A stretch of DNA of 64,000 bases from Agarophyton chilense (taxonomy: Eukaryota > Rhodophyta > Florideophyceae > Gracilariales > Gracilariaceae): positions 415,461 through 479,460 of the forward strand of contig JARGXX010000008.1 in assembly GCA_030374765.1 (NCBI GenBank). Direction: 5' to 3'. Positions 53,021 through 64,000 of the stretch are shown here, piece after piece (the stretch's first letter is position 1; every line of letters starts with the position of its first letter). Below the pieces are notes generated by a model, which ran no database searches, was not told where the DNA came from, and saw nothing but the letters and a program-made list of their open reading frames with translations. A program made the position numbers and the translations under genes.

Positions 53021-54921
53021 TATTTCTGAAGGATAAGTGCCTAAAAGCTCTAACAAATAATGATTCCGGATCTATTTGTACGAATCGCATGGTTGAAGAC
53101 TGGTTTCCGATGTATCGAATGAAACTATTTATTCTTTTTCCATAAACCTTATTGAAAAACTTTTCTGTTGCTTAAGCAGTTTTGTCGACATAAAACAATA
53201 CTTATAGAACTTTGTTGACAAGCCATTTTAGCTGAGCTGTTTTAAAACTGAATTTTGAAATGTTAGAAGCATTCTTTAATAGCTCGATTCTTTAAAGAAA
53301 TTGTTCTTGATGTTTTAGTATAGTGAGATACACCAAGAAATAGATATGGCCACGTGTTAAACCTGGATAGTTTCCAGCATGCGATGTATACTATAGAGGT
53401 TTAGTTGGCGAATAGTATAGCTTTTCGCTTATTAGTATTACATGGATAGGATTAAATAGATAACGAGACACACTTTAAGTGCACCTTTCCATCGCTTTGT
53501 GGCGAAAAGCGCTACCGTAGGTCGGATGGCCGTTGAAATATATCTTCAGCAATCATGGGCACCGCGGTCACTACTGTAAAGTTAAACACCTACTATACTT
53601 AGAATACTTTCGCCTCTTTTGGTTTCTACAGTCGACCATAAAGGCAATTCACGTGTTCTTATGGATTTCCGAACCCGCTTCCACTGTGCATCATCGTCTA
53701 CCAACGTGGTCTCAGAACACCCGCCGTTTCTGCTGCACCCTTCAGTGGCTATTGCTGCCAAACCCTACAGGTATCTTCAATATCTGTCTCCTAGGTCGAG
53801 CCCGTTTCGCGCTCCTTAGAACCGACAGGTCGTACAGCCTCGCTACCTGTCGTACATTCACCTCTGGTGTATGCTACGGTCTTGTCTCGGGAGCGTGGTG
53901 ACGCTCAACCGTAAGGAGCGTGGTGATTCTCAACCTTAGAAGATAGACTTAGTAAACCTCGATGGTAACAGGGTACTGTGAAAACCCGCAGGGGCAAACG
54001 GCGAGGAAACTAGCCTATACCGTGTAGGTGAACGATGGTAGGCGTCGACGCGCGGGAAAGCCTGTGTGGTAGTTGAGAAACGTTGAACCAAAAGGTATAG
54101 TCGTGATCCAAGTGATGCCTTTTTTTATCAGATTAGGATGGGGGAGGTGCAGTTCTCTATATGCAGTGGACTGCACTCTCCAGATCACCCGGGAGGCGCC
54201 AGCAAGGCACGGTCTCTGACCTAGTGTCAGAGACCTCGCCAACACTGGCTACAGTGCCAGGTGGCCACTCAACTACAGTACTAAAACACATATAATTACA
54301 ATTACTACTACTAACAATTACTCAACCAGAAGGTACATGTCCACACTACACGTGGCTGACCACACCTAGATGGTAGCTCGCCCGGAGCTGCATGGCCGAT
54401 GATCCCTCGCATCCATCACCTACAAGGTCAGTGTAGTATATTGGCAACCTCAAAGGTCAGACCTTCTGTCACTATACGACAGACCCCCTTCCTACCCGTG
54501 AGACACGCCCCGTGTCCCCTTCCTTCAAACCATAGAGTTGTAGCGAGCGACAGCGGCACAGGCATTGGAGTGGTGTCTGTGCGCGACGCGCGATCCCTTG
54601 AGGTTCAGAACTCGGCGCCAGTATCGGTTGGGGAGGGCGCGCGACGACGTCGGCGCACGAATTGAGCGACAGCCATTCAGGTAGGAACTGTCATGAGGGC
54701 GATGCAGTGTAAATAGCGCGCTCGCGGACACCTTTTCGGTAGTAGTTCTGCTTGCTTGCGATTTTGCTTCCGCATAGCCAATTGTTCAACCAATTTGGTA
54801 TCGCACCTTTCCCGGTTGCTCAAACTTTATTTCCCTTCTAGGTCCCTGCGCGCGCCGTCTTGCCTGGTCGTTTCCACGGTTCGACAACCCTTCAGGTATT
54901 GCTCGTCCTCCGCCTCAACCT
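53021..54921. other. no identified gene; short repeats and a hairpin
   Basis: Contains a 25-bp tandem duplication (53,890-53,914 and 53,915-53,939, ggagcgtggtga...ctcaacc) and a perfect 10-bp inverted repeat ggtctctgac/gtcagagacc at 54,211-54,235. The composition turns GC-rich from about 53,640, suggesting the leader or LTR of element G2 may begin in this interval, but no LTR copy is visible. Confidence 0.35.
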
Positions 54922-55422
54922 ATGATGGATTCTCTGGCCGTGGTCGGTTTGCTGGCTCGAATTCGCCAGTCTTGCGTCACCAACATTCAGAGGGATGGGC
55001 CTACCTCCGTGGTTGCTGCATTAACGCTCCTTGAAGGTTTGCTGCCGCGCCATGCGCAATACCTGAAGGCGCTGAACCAACTTGGTGAGTTCCAGAATCA
55101 GTTCCAGTTGGACATGTACCAACTGGCCACCCGTCAGGTTGCCAATCTGGCAAGCTTCTCTGCTGTTGCGCCATCTGATCGTTTGACAGATCCACTTCTA
55201 GGTGCTAACTTGAACCCTGCGGTTTTTCAACCTGCTCCGGCGGTTCCTTTCGTTCATCCTCTTTTGGTTTCGACTTCTCTCCGCAGTGGCGGGGCTACCG
55301 CTCCTTCGCTCCCTCTTAGGTCGATGGCTCCTAGCATTTCCGCAGGTTTTCCTCCGTGGGTAGCCTATAACAAGGGTCCTGAAGGACAATGCCCTTCAAG
55401 GGGGTTTCTTCCCAGGACTTAG
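54922..55422 (+). CDS. unnamed ORF upstream of G2 gag
   Basis: 166 residues, uninterrupted, starting Met-Met-Asp-Ser. The first 85 residues look helical and amphipathic ('ALTLLEGLLPRHAQYLKALN', 'FQLDMYQLATRQVANLA'), and the rest is Pro/Ser/Ala-rich. I recognise no family. It lies 850 bp before the G2 primer-binding site, so it could sit in a long G2 LTR, belong to an older element, or be a chance open frame in GC-rich DNA. A regular leucine spacing and low Cys content make it more protein-like than neighbouring frames. Confidence 0.35.
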   Translation: MMDSLAVVGLLARIRQSCVTNIQRDGPTSVVAALTLLEGLLPRHAQYLKALNQLGEFQNQFQLDMYQLATRQVANLASFSAVAPSDRLTDPLLGANLNPAVFQPAPAVPFVHPLLVSTSLRSGGATAPSLPLRSMAPSISAGFPPWVAYNKGPEGQCPSRGFLPRT

Positions 55423-56272
55423 AGATTTCGCTCGCTTGAGGACTAGCTCGGTCTATGACAAGCTATACCGCTATTGCGTGCCGACGGCCGGTTAGGACCG
55501 GAGGTGCACACTGGTGGAACACGTGGACTGCACGGATGCCGACGCTCGAGTACGAGGCGTGCCACACGTGGCCCGGATTCTACCTAATGGTTTGTCTTAT
55601 TTAGTATTTTTTAGTCTTTATTTAGCTACGGTATCGCTATTTAGTGTCTATTTTTCGTGCACGCGCACACTGTCAGGGGCCGCCCGCCACACTACTTAGG
55701 AGGTTGAGCACTGCTTCCCAGTAAACACCCTCTTGGATGATCCCAAAGAGGGAGTCTTGGCTCTGAACTCTTCGCCTTCGGCGCGTCTTCACCGCATACT
55801 GCGTGAGCGCCCGCTGCACGTTAGTTCATCCACCCCTCTGTCGACCAGAGTGCTACCACCACCGTGGGTTCATATTTAATCGCCGACACTTGTCTTAGTC
55901 TCGCCCCTGTATAGGGTTTCGTCCCCGTTTTCCTCTTGTTCTCCTTTTTGGCTCTCGTGAGTGGCCGCCCCACTCACCCCGCTCGTCCACCTCATACGAG
56001 TGTTTCCTCGCTCCTTTTCCGACAATCGCCGTGGTACCGCTCCGCCTAGGGTTGGTCACCCCCCCAGACTGTGCCGTGCTTACCTAAACACTCTAGGTAT
56101 ATCCCGCCGGATTGGCCTCGGTCTTACACCCGACTTCGTCGTGCCTCTCCCAGAGTGGCTCTGTTTCTGTGCTCCGCTGGGACGCGTCTCCTCCGCCTGA
56201 GGCGTGTCTCTCAACAGAGGAAGATCCCGAACATCTTAGGGGTGTCTTCGCTCCAAGCGTTGTCCTACGAAC
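55423..56272. other. no gene; presumed 5' LTR side of G2
   Basis: GC- and pyrimidine-rich sequence leading up to the primer-binding site of G2. The short open frame at 55,961-56,370 crosses that site and is not credible. Confidence 0.3.
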
Positions 56273-56289
56273 TGGTCTCCCGACTTAGA
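56273..56289 (+). other. G2 primer-binding site (candidate)
   Basis: TGGTCTCCCGACTTAGA, identical over 17 bases to the G1 site and placed 146 bases before the gag ATG. Confidence 0.6.
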
Positions 56290-56434
56290 AGTTTGAGTCG
56301 GGCACACTCAGTCACGATTAATCGGAAAGAGGACTCACAAATTGAGGTTGATCTCAGCTACCCTCTTTGAGGAAGTTTCTTGGCCCCACTAGCCGATCGG
56401 GTTTGAATACTCACGTGTAACGGATTCTGATCTC

Positions 56435-58496
56435 ATGTCGTCCAAAGACCGTCCGAGGACGCTGAGTCAAACCGGTGCACCGGAACCATGGCAACCATCC
56501 CGTATCCCGGTCCGTTCATGGTCTCATACTCGTGGATCGACTGGCGTGCCAGGTGGAAGGACCTCGAGACCTCCTGTCTCTGATTCGACACCCCCAGCAA
56601 GCGGAGCAGGACCGGCGTCTGCCGCCGCCCAGATGCTCTCCCTTGCTAGGGATGTCACCCTCCATCCCAGCTTTGCAGCTGTGGAAGAGAAACTCCGCTC
56701 CATGCGGGAAGCTCAAGTCATCCTTGCAGAGGAGTTTGATTCCCTTCGCAAGAAGGTGGATGACACTGCTACGCAGGATTTTTCTGAGGACCTCCGTGTC
56801 CTCCGTGAGGATGTGAACTCGATTCTAGAGTCCCTTGGTGGACCCTCGGCCTTTGTCAAGGACGTCGCGGACAAGTTTTTGCGCGTCTGAAGCCGTCTCG
56901 AGACGTTGGAACAAACCCTAATGTCGGGGGATGATCCGGCCGAGCCGGTTGCAGTATCCCACAAGGGAAATAAGGAAGAGAACCGCCAGGCTCAAAGGAA
57001 GCGAAGAAACACGGGTCCTGAACCGTCGGATTCTTCATCCTCGGAGTCCGACTCTTCCGATTCGTCGGTGGAAGTTGCTCGCCGTGAGCGTTCCACACGC
57101 TCTAAGCGGTCGACAGCCACCCATGGTGTGATCCGTGCCCGCACGAAGGGAAGGAAGCACACAGGTTTGAAGGAGCTGAAACCGACCAATTCGCTCTTTA
57201 AGAAGCTCTTATCATACCGGTATTACCGTTTGGAGGACTTCTCTTTGGATCGTACAGCCCGTGGTACGGGAAGAGTGAAGGACTGCATTAAGCGAATGCA
57301 GCTCTCAATTCGCAACCAGTTGTTTACTGGAGAAGACCCAATACTGGTGGTGGATTTCTTTGCACGCTTTGTCGCGGAAGCTGACATCCTTGGAATGAAC
57401 GAGGGACAGGCCTACATTGCCTTACCGTACTTCTTACGTGGGCTTGCAGAAGACCAGTACCACTCTGTCAGAGGTTCATCACGCGCCTCCGAAGGAGGGG
57501 TCACATGCTGGCCCGAAGCAGTTCAGTACCTCCTGAGGTCGTATGCTACTAACTCCGCCACTCAGCAGGCTATGCTCGCCCTGCGGGACACTCGCCGACG
57601 TCCAGGCGAGTCGGAAACCGTTTATTCGTCGCGCCTTAACAAGGCCTTCCTCCGCTGTGGCAATGTTTACCCGGCTGAAGAGCGTTGTACCATGTTTGTC
57701 GATGGTTTGGACCCGGAGATCCGGACTCTTGTTGCTCGACGTCGAAAAGATAGACCTAAAGCCACGTATTTGGAACTAGTGCAGTTCGCTCGTGCAGAAG
57801 GTGAAGCCCTGCACGCACGCACTCCTGGCTCCAGGGTCAGGTCCGCAAAAGAGTTGATGTTACAACCGGGTACCCCGTCAGCTTCGATGATCGACGAACA
57901 GGCCTCTCGAAGGGATTATGATAACGTGCAGCTAGCCTATAGCGACGTTCATTCCATCCCGACAACGGAGTTACCCTCAACCTTGGACGAGTCACAATAC
58001 GTGATTGAGGATGACACGCTACTCTATGCGGATAATTGTCGCGTTCGTGCGCCACGCGTCCCACATGAGAGTGGTAATGTCCGCTTTTTGCGTCCTGGTT
58101 GGAGAGATACCCGCCCCGCGGTTGAAGTTCGCCGATGCTCGCCACCCAACACCGGCTTCTGGTCTGATTTGTCATCTCTGCTACAAACCAGGCCATACTT
58201 CTCCACAATGTGTGTTGCCTCTCCGAGAATGGGCACAAGTCGTAGTCAATTACGAGGCCCTATCCCCGGAGGACAAAGCAGCTGTTCCGATTGCATCGTA
58301 TATCCGTGCTCGAACGGAGGTTCCACGTCACGTGTCGCTTCCCCGAGCTCGGGTGGCACCTGCACCGGAATCCCGTGTCATCGACGTGGTCGGTCACCCC
58401 ACCGCTTCTACGGTACCTTCTGGACCTGATGCGCAGGCGTTGCCCGCTCAACGCCCTGAGCAGCCGCCTTCGGCGGAGCAGGCCCAGAAAAACTAA
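56435..58496 (+). pseudogene. G2 Gag with one stop and one frameshift
   Basis: ATG 56,435. Residues 1-151 are Ser/Pro-rich and then form a coiled-coil-like segment ('EEFDSLRKKVDDTA'). TGA at 56,888-56,890 is followed in the same frame by an acidic-basic spacer and the capsid core: 'LEDFSLDRTARGTGRVKDC', 'DFFARFVAEADILGMNEGQ', 'AYIALPYFLRGLAEDQY', 'NKAFLRCGNVYPAEERCTMF'. Near 58,130 the frame changes, and the nucleocapsid knuckle 'CHLCYKPGHTSPQC' (58,170-58,211), a perfect Cys-X2-Cys-X4-His-X4-Cys, is read in the third frame up to TAA 58,494. Gag packages element RNA. The TGA is explicable as CGA changed by one C-to-T transition. Confidence 0.85.
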
Positions 58497-58498
58497 AT

Positions 58499-61400
58499 TT
58501 GGGAGTCTTCTCTCTAGGAAGGGTGCCCTCAGAGTCGAGGTCGACGGCGCCCGAGGCGTCCAAGCCTCGCTCCCCGGTCAAAATCCTTTCAAGGAAAGAG
58601 GCCGTCAATGACGTGAACTCGGAACACTTTAGCGTTCTGCGTCGTCCGTGGAAACGTGTTTCCCATAACCGACTCCCAGATAGAGTTCTGGTGATGGCCA
58701 AGAGAAACTACAAGGTCTATGCTGACCTTGGCCTTTCACCCCAGTTTATGGTGCAATACCTTACCGTCTTAGACACCGGTGCCGGTCCGAACTTTTTCGT
58801 GGAGGAAGTGTTACCGCCTGCTTTGCAGTCTAGGATCCGCCGCGACCACGTCCTGGAGGTCGCTAAAGCAAACAACAAACCGTTGGATTTGGGGGGGTCA
58901 TAGAACTGGTAGTCTGCGTTGGCGCTCGCATGGTGAAACTCGACTTCGTCGTATGTCGGAAACTAGCCGCCCCAGTCATCTTGGGTTGGGACTTTTGCGA
59001 CTGCTTCGTCGAAGCGATCTTCCCCCGCCAACGGCGTGTCGAGATGGAGGATTGATCTTCCACTCCGATCGTTCGTCGTCTGCTTAGGCGTGCCACGAAG
59101 AAGCATGTCCCGCTACCGGCAGCACAGGAACCTGGACCGGATAACCGTGAATCTAATAAGCTCCGCGTCGCAGCGTCGTTGTGCGTCCCGCCTGATTCCC
59201 AAATGATGGTGAGAGTAACCTTTCGTCAATACGGACTCCGGGTCTTGCAACCATTTTCATCATTGTCTGACAGGCACAGCCTCGCAATTGCGAATGGAAT
59301 CGTCCATGTGGAGCCAAACCAACCGTTTCACGTGCTGATCGCCAATCTAGGCACCGTACCCCAGTATCTGGTGAAGAACCAAGTGATAGGGTCCGTCATG
59401 CCGCACCCCATCCCTATGGTGCCGACAAAGCTGACCGCAGCTGACGTTCTCGGACTTGTACACTCTAAGGAGGCGGACAGCCCGGAACCCGTTTCATCGC
59501 CGGTACCTGGGGTTCAACCTGTAACATCAGGAACGCAGCCCGTTTCAACGAGTGGTGACCGCCCGGATCCAGTCCAATAACTCGAGGACCTGGATCTCAG
59601 CCACGTCCCGGAGTCATACCGCCATCGATTGGAAGAACTTTTAAGGGACTTCACCACTATGTGGGACGGCTCCCTTGGTGAGATTGCCACTACGGAACAC
59701 CGGATTGATGTGCTACCGGACACCCGACCCATCTCTCAGCACCCATACCGTACCGGACCCGCCGCACGCGCGGAGGAAAAGGCACAAGTGGATAAAATGC
59801 TTCGAGCAGGAGACATCGAACTGGCTTATTCGCCGTGGGCTTCTTCAGTAGTACTGGCTCCAAAGCAGGATGGTTCCTGGAGGTTTTGCGTCGACTATCG
59901 TCGGTTGAATGCCGTCCCCGTCAAGGACGTGTATCCACTCCCAAGAATGGACGAGTACATTGACTCGCTAGGCACCGCCACCGTCTTTACCACCCTGAAA
60001 GCCAATTTGGGATACTGGGAAGTTCTGGTAAGGAAGTAAGACCAGGATAAAACCGCTTTCTCGTGTAACTCCGGTCTCTGCCGTTTCAAACGGATGCCTT
60101 TTGGTCTTACAAACGCCCCCGCTACTTTCCAGTGAGCCATTGACATCCTATTGGCCCGCTTCAAATGGCGTACCTGCCTGGTCTACCTGGATGACATAGT
60201 CGTCTTCTCAGATAATCTGGACAAACATCTCACTCATGTGAGGGATATCATGACCACGCTTCGAGATGCGGGTGTCACTCTTAATTTGAAGAAATGTGAC
60301 TTCTTCACGGACACCGCAAAGTATCTCGGCCATGTTATCCGTCTAGGGCGTGTTACAATCGAGGAGACTCGTGTTAAGTCACTCAAAGAGGCTTAAGAAC
60401 TGCGGACGCAAACCGAGCTTCGCTCCTTTCTGGGACTCGCGAACGTTTACCGACGATTTATCTCGCACTTTGCGGACAAAGCTGCACCGTTAAACGAGCT
60501 TTTACGGAAAGGCCAACCACCAAAACTGGACCCCTTAACCCCCGTTCAAACGGAATCTTTCAACTCTCTTGAGGATTCTGTCGTCTCCGCCCCGATCCTC
60601 TCGTTGCCCAAGCCTGGAAGGCCCTTCACTGTAGATACGGACGCCAGCGACTACCAAGTAGTTTGTGCACTGTTTCAAACTGCACCTAACGGGGAAAGAC
60701 GCCCCGTAGGGTACTGATCCCGATCGCTCAACGTCCACGAGAAGAATTACTCCGTCTCGGAGAAGGAATGCCTTGCAGTAGTGCGGTCATTACAAACGTT
60801 GCGCCCCTATCTCATGGGTAATCATTTCACCATTTTTACGGACCACACATCACTTCGATGGCTACTGTGCATCTCGAAGCCTTCAGGCCGCTTGATGCGT
60901 TGGCGTCTCCGTCTAGCGGAATTAGACTTTGACGTGCAGTACCGAAAAGGATCGTGCAACACCCAAGCCGATGCTCTCTCCCGCATGGTCACTACTGGTG
61001 AAGCAACACCCGTCAAAGACGATGAAATACCCTGCTTTGCAGTGAATGGCGACGACGCTACCATCGAGGACGAGGAACGAGACACGGACTCTTCAGATTA
61101 CGGTTCCGAATTGGACGACTTTCTTCTCTCGGAAGATTCCGAGAAACCCTTACCAGGGAACTTCGTGCCTATTACTCCAGATGTGATGATACGGGAGCAA
61201 TTCGCTGACCCGTTCTGCGCGAAGGTCCGCGCTCAACTCAATGGAAGAGGTACTCTCCCCTTTCAGGTGAATGAGGCCGGATACCTTGTACGGACCGTCG
61301 GATCGCACCCACAAATCGTGGTACCACATAACCTCCAGTCGAGAGTATTGCGGATGTGGCACTACTCCAAACTTAGTGTCCACGTCGGGGGACGGAAACT

Positions 61401-63504
61401 TTACATCACCCTACGCCGTAACTTCTACTGGCCGGCCATGGCAGTGGACTGCTACGCAACGGTGCGGTTTTGTACCGATTGCGCTCGGAACCGTGTCAAA
61501 CTCCGCCTTCATGCGACGAAGTTGAAGCTATTTCCAGCTCGCGCTCCATTGGAGTTTGTGGCCATTGATATACTCGGTCCCTTCCTTACCACTATGTGGA
61601 ATTACAAATTCTTACTCGTAATTACAGATCGTCTCTCAAAGCTGGTCCGGACCGTACTGTTACGGAAGATCTCTGCTGTGAGCGTGGCTCAATCCATCGT
61701 CCTACACTGGGTCTTCGTCTACGGTACACCGGTCAACCTCCTCTCCGATAACGGGAGACAGTTCGCCTCTCGTTTCATCGAGGATGTATGTCGCATCTTG
61801 GACATTAAGAACCTGTTAACGACCACTTACCACCCCCAAACTAATGGGCAGGCCGAACGGTTCAACAGGACATTACTTGCGACACTCCGTTCATACGTTG
61901 CAGACCACCCCAAAGATTGGGACTTTTTCACTGATCCGCTCACCTTTGCATACAATACGCAGGTGCACAAAACCACTGGATTAACGCCCTTCGAGCTGGT
62001 ACTGTCCCGTACCCCACCGCCAGTGGCACTGGAACCACAGCCCACGCTGGATACCTTTTCGTCACCGACTGCTTACCGCGAAGCGTGGAAAACTTGGCTC
62101 ACAAAGCTCGTTCCCGCCGCACGGCGTTCAATGGGCCGAGCTCAGGCCGCTTACAAGCGTGAATTTGATACCAAAGCCCCTAGCTCGCCGCCACGTCTCG
62201 CCCCCGACGGTTATGTATTCATCCGCAAGGAGTATTGGAACCCAGAGAAGGAGAAACGCCACATGCTGTCACCCGTTGCCGACGGGCGCTTTCGGGTTAT
62301 TTTGGTGGCTCCCGACACTGTCGTTGTTGACCTCGCTGGTAATCAGGAATGCATCTCCCGCGATCGCGTAGTATCGGCTCCTCTGCCGTTAACATCCCAA
62401 CCTACTGGTGTGACTGCTCCCGTTGAAACGGATTCATCGACCCCCTTACCCCAGTTCCACCCACGTCCCTACGTGTTACCACACCCATCTCAGGGTTTGT
62501 CTGACCTTCCGCTACCCGCGGCGCCCAACCCGCAAGGAATCGTGTCGCGCATTCGTCGCTTTTCCCCATTCCACCCGACGGACACCAACTCCGGTGCATC
62601 GTCTAAGGAGGGGGAGGCGCCCGACAGCCGTCGTAATCCGGTCGATACCGTCGCTGGAAACGCCGCACCGTCGCGTGTCATTCTTCGCCCATCAAGTGTG
62701 CCTGATACCGACGTCCTGCACGACTCGACGCAGTCGCTATCCAGGCCTCGGAACGCAGCTGCAGATAACGCCACCAACACCCGCCGAGGTGTCACCACAC
62801 GTGCAACACGGAGTGCAAATGCGCTCGACGCACCGCAGCCTGATACAGTACGAGTGGACGACGCACCGCCAAGTACTCCGCTCAGGGAGGTGGATACATC
62901 CGCGGCGCCGACGCCCAACAGCCAGCCATTGGAACCCTCACGGGACTACACGGAACCTCGCCGTGGGACAGAGAGGTGCGACAATGCGACACCGCCCCAG
63001 CGAGTCTCACCGCCGAAGCGAGCTTCATCACGCCGATTAGCGGAACGACCACCCGGGTTACCCGCTGGTATGGGCCCTCCAACGGGAATGGGAAACGCCG
63101 AAGCAAACCAGGCACTTGGAGATGATGAACCGCCGAAGTTGGGTCGACATTCCACTGAGCCGAGGACTGCCTTGCGCGCTACACGGTCCGACCGGAGCGA
63201 AGCCGCCCAACGCGTGATCACTTCGGTACCCCCGGGCTCAGGACGGGTACCACCCAGAAATAGCGACACTGTCATACGGGATGGCCGGGAAGTGTACCGA
63301 CAAGAGTTCGTGGTCGGACGCATTCTGGAGCTTTTCTACCACCCAAAGGTGTATCTCCAATACTTGGTCCGTTGGTACGGGTACGGCCCCGAATGGGATT
63401 CAGACGAACCAATAGAGCACTTACCTCGGTCAAAGGTGTTACAGTATCATCGTCGTACTGTCACGGCTTTGCCGGCTACCATAGACCGAGCCCAAGTGGG
63501 ATAA
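58499..63504 (+). pseudogene. G2 Pol: protease, reverse transcriptase, RNase H, integrase, chromodomain
   Basis: Protease: 'VLDTGAGPNFF' (about 58,769) with intact Asp-Thr-Gly; a frame change at the G7 run (58,891-58,897); then 'LAAPVILGWDF' in the pol frame. Reverse transcriptase: 'WRFCVDYRRLNAV' (59,878), 'FKRMPFGLTNAPATF' (60,088), 'CLVYLDDIVVFSDN' (60,178) with intact YLDD, and 'LRSFLGLANVYRRFI' (60,418). RNase H: 'TVDTDASDYQ' and 'DHTSLRWLL'. Integrase: His/Cys zinc region (61,360-61,490), Asp in 'FVAIDILGPF', Asp in 'LLSDNGRQF', Glu in 'GQAERFNRTL'. A long Pro/Ser/Thr/Arg-rich linker (about 62,380-63,290) precedes a chromodomain 'FVVGRILELFY...LVRWYGYGPEWDSDEP' (abbreviated). Five in-frame stops before 60,781 inactivate it; the integrase to chromodomain part is intact. 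Confidence 0.92.
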
Positions 63505-64000
63505 GAAGACAGCCGATGGAGATAAAGGAACAGAAGATCTGGATAAAGACCCTTGGAAGAAGGAGAAGATGCACAGAAGACCTGGAGAAGGATACTCAGA
63601 AGAAGTGGAAGAGAAGAAAGAAAACAAATACGTCATAGACGGAAGCAGTTTACTATTTTCGAAGTTGCTGCATACACTACCGCACAGCGGGATTTACTAA
63701 CCAATATCACAAGGGATTAGTTAGAAGAACCCGAATTGCCGTGCGCGCCAACCGAATCGCTAGCGGAGTTACTCCCGCCGGTCAGGCGTGCCACGAGGGC
63801 GTCTCTCATCGTACCGATGGCGCCGCTCGCCGCTTGCACGTTCAGGTCCAACACACCGAAGGAACTGGGAGATGACGACCGCCTCTGGGCGTATGAGAAC
63901 CTCGATAACTTCCAGTTCGTCCGGCAACGCCGCCGCCACTGGATCGACGACCACACCTGCGTGAGTCGCTCCCTGCGCCGGCTGCGCCTTAGTATCGGCA
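63505..64000. other. G2 3' end, purine-rich tract and presumed 3' LTR start; partial minus-strand ORF
   Basis: 63,510-63,630 is strongly purine-rich (gaagaagtggaagagaag and similar), as expected for a plus-strand priming region before the 3' LTR. From 63,720 to the edge the minus strand is open in two frames. The frame ending at 63,717 ('SSFGVLDLNVQAASGAIGTM') is Ser/Gly/Ala-rich and runs off the window. I cannot tell whether it is LTR sequence or the end of another gene. Confidence 0.35.

Larger units (their letters stand above)
56273..63504 (+). mobile_element. Ty3/gypsy chromodomain element (chromovirus-type) G2, recently inactivated
   Basis: Primer site, gag, protease, reverse transcriptase, RNase H, integrase and a C-terminal chromodomain occur in order. 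Lesions visible: TGA 56,888 in gag; a frame change near 58,130 in gag; a frame change at the G7 run 58,891-58,897 in protease; and in the pol frame TAA 59,578, TAA 60,037, TGA 60,133, TAA 60,394 and TGA 60,715. After 60,781 pol is open for 907 codons. The 3' LTR should start after 63,505 and run past the window edge; no matching 5' LTR segment was found. Confidence 0.9.

Overview
This is eukaryotic nuclear DNA, poor in working genes and crowded with transposons. The evidence is LTR retrotransposons of both Ty1/copia and Ty3/gypsy type, a CACTA-like and a piggyBac-like transposase, a canonical GT-AG intron (30,408-30,519), a cytosolic ribosomal protein eS4 fragment, and decayed copies of eukaryote-only genes (ECM29, NOP14, ferlin-type C2 protein). 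The overall look would suit an intron-poor alga such as a florideophyte red alga, but that is only a guess from the transposon content. I see no bacterial-style operons, CRISPR arrays or rRNA.

Layout. 930-3,330 (+): a broken ECM29-like proteasome adaptor. 3,400-9,204 (-): a dead gypsy element (call it G1), followed by a tRNA relic that lacks its anticodon arm. 9,300-13,430: no recognisable gene, but an island of repeated GTACGCC/GGCGTAC motifs. 13,435-15,330 (-): a CACTA-like (Tnp2-type) transposase with few breaks. 16,176-16,402 (-): an eS4 ribosomal protein fragment, followed by GC-rich low-complexity DNA and two hairpins. 18,932-24,519 (+): a nearly intact copia element (C1) with 429-bp LTRs differing at about 8 positions. 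25,263-27,060: a decayed coding region I cannot name. 29,871-31,060 (+): a decayed unnamed gene with one clear intron. 31,560-34,420 (+): a ferlin-like C2 pseudogene. 34,696-37,010 (+): a NOP14-like pseudogene. 37,853-38,975 (-): a second gypsy fragment (G3). 39,975-42,437 (-): a copia element (C2) lacking reverse transcriptase. 43,164-46,991: a zinc-finger remnant and a TIR transposon family with a piggyBac-like transposase remnant. 48,942-49,718 (+): an intact C2H2 zinc-finger ORF. 50,456-51,304 (-): an intact METTL27-like methyltransferase, the only clearly functional cellular gene. 52,612-53,020 (-): a copia RNase H relic. 56,273-63,504 (+): a chromodomain-bearing gypsy element (G2) with a handful of inactivating changes.

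The most distinctive observation is that both copia elements, although divergent and in opposite orientation, carry a primer-binding site complementary to the anticodon stem-loop of initiator tRNA-Met (half-tRNA priming, as known for Drosophila copia and yeast Ty5). In both, Gag is read straight through that site in the same frame (V-M-G-P). In C2 the ATG that is complementary to the CAU anticodon is the first in-frame ATG and therefore the likely gag start; in C1 an in-frame ATG inside the LTR precedes it. The second theme is a graveyard: four or more unrelated conserved cellular genes lie within about 36 kb and all are broken, while the methyltransferase about 14 kb away is intact.
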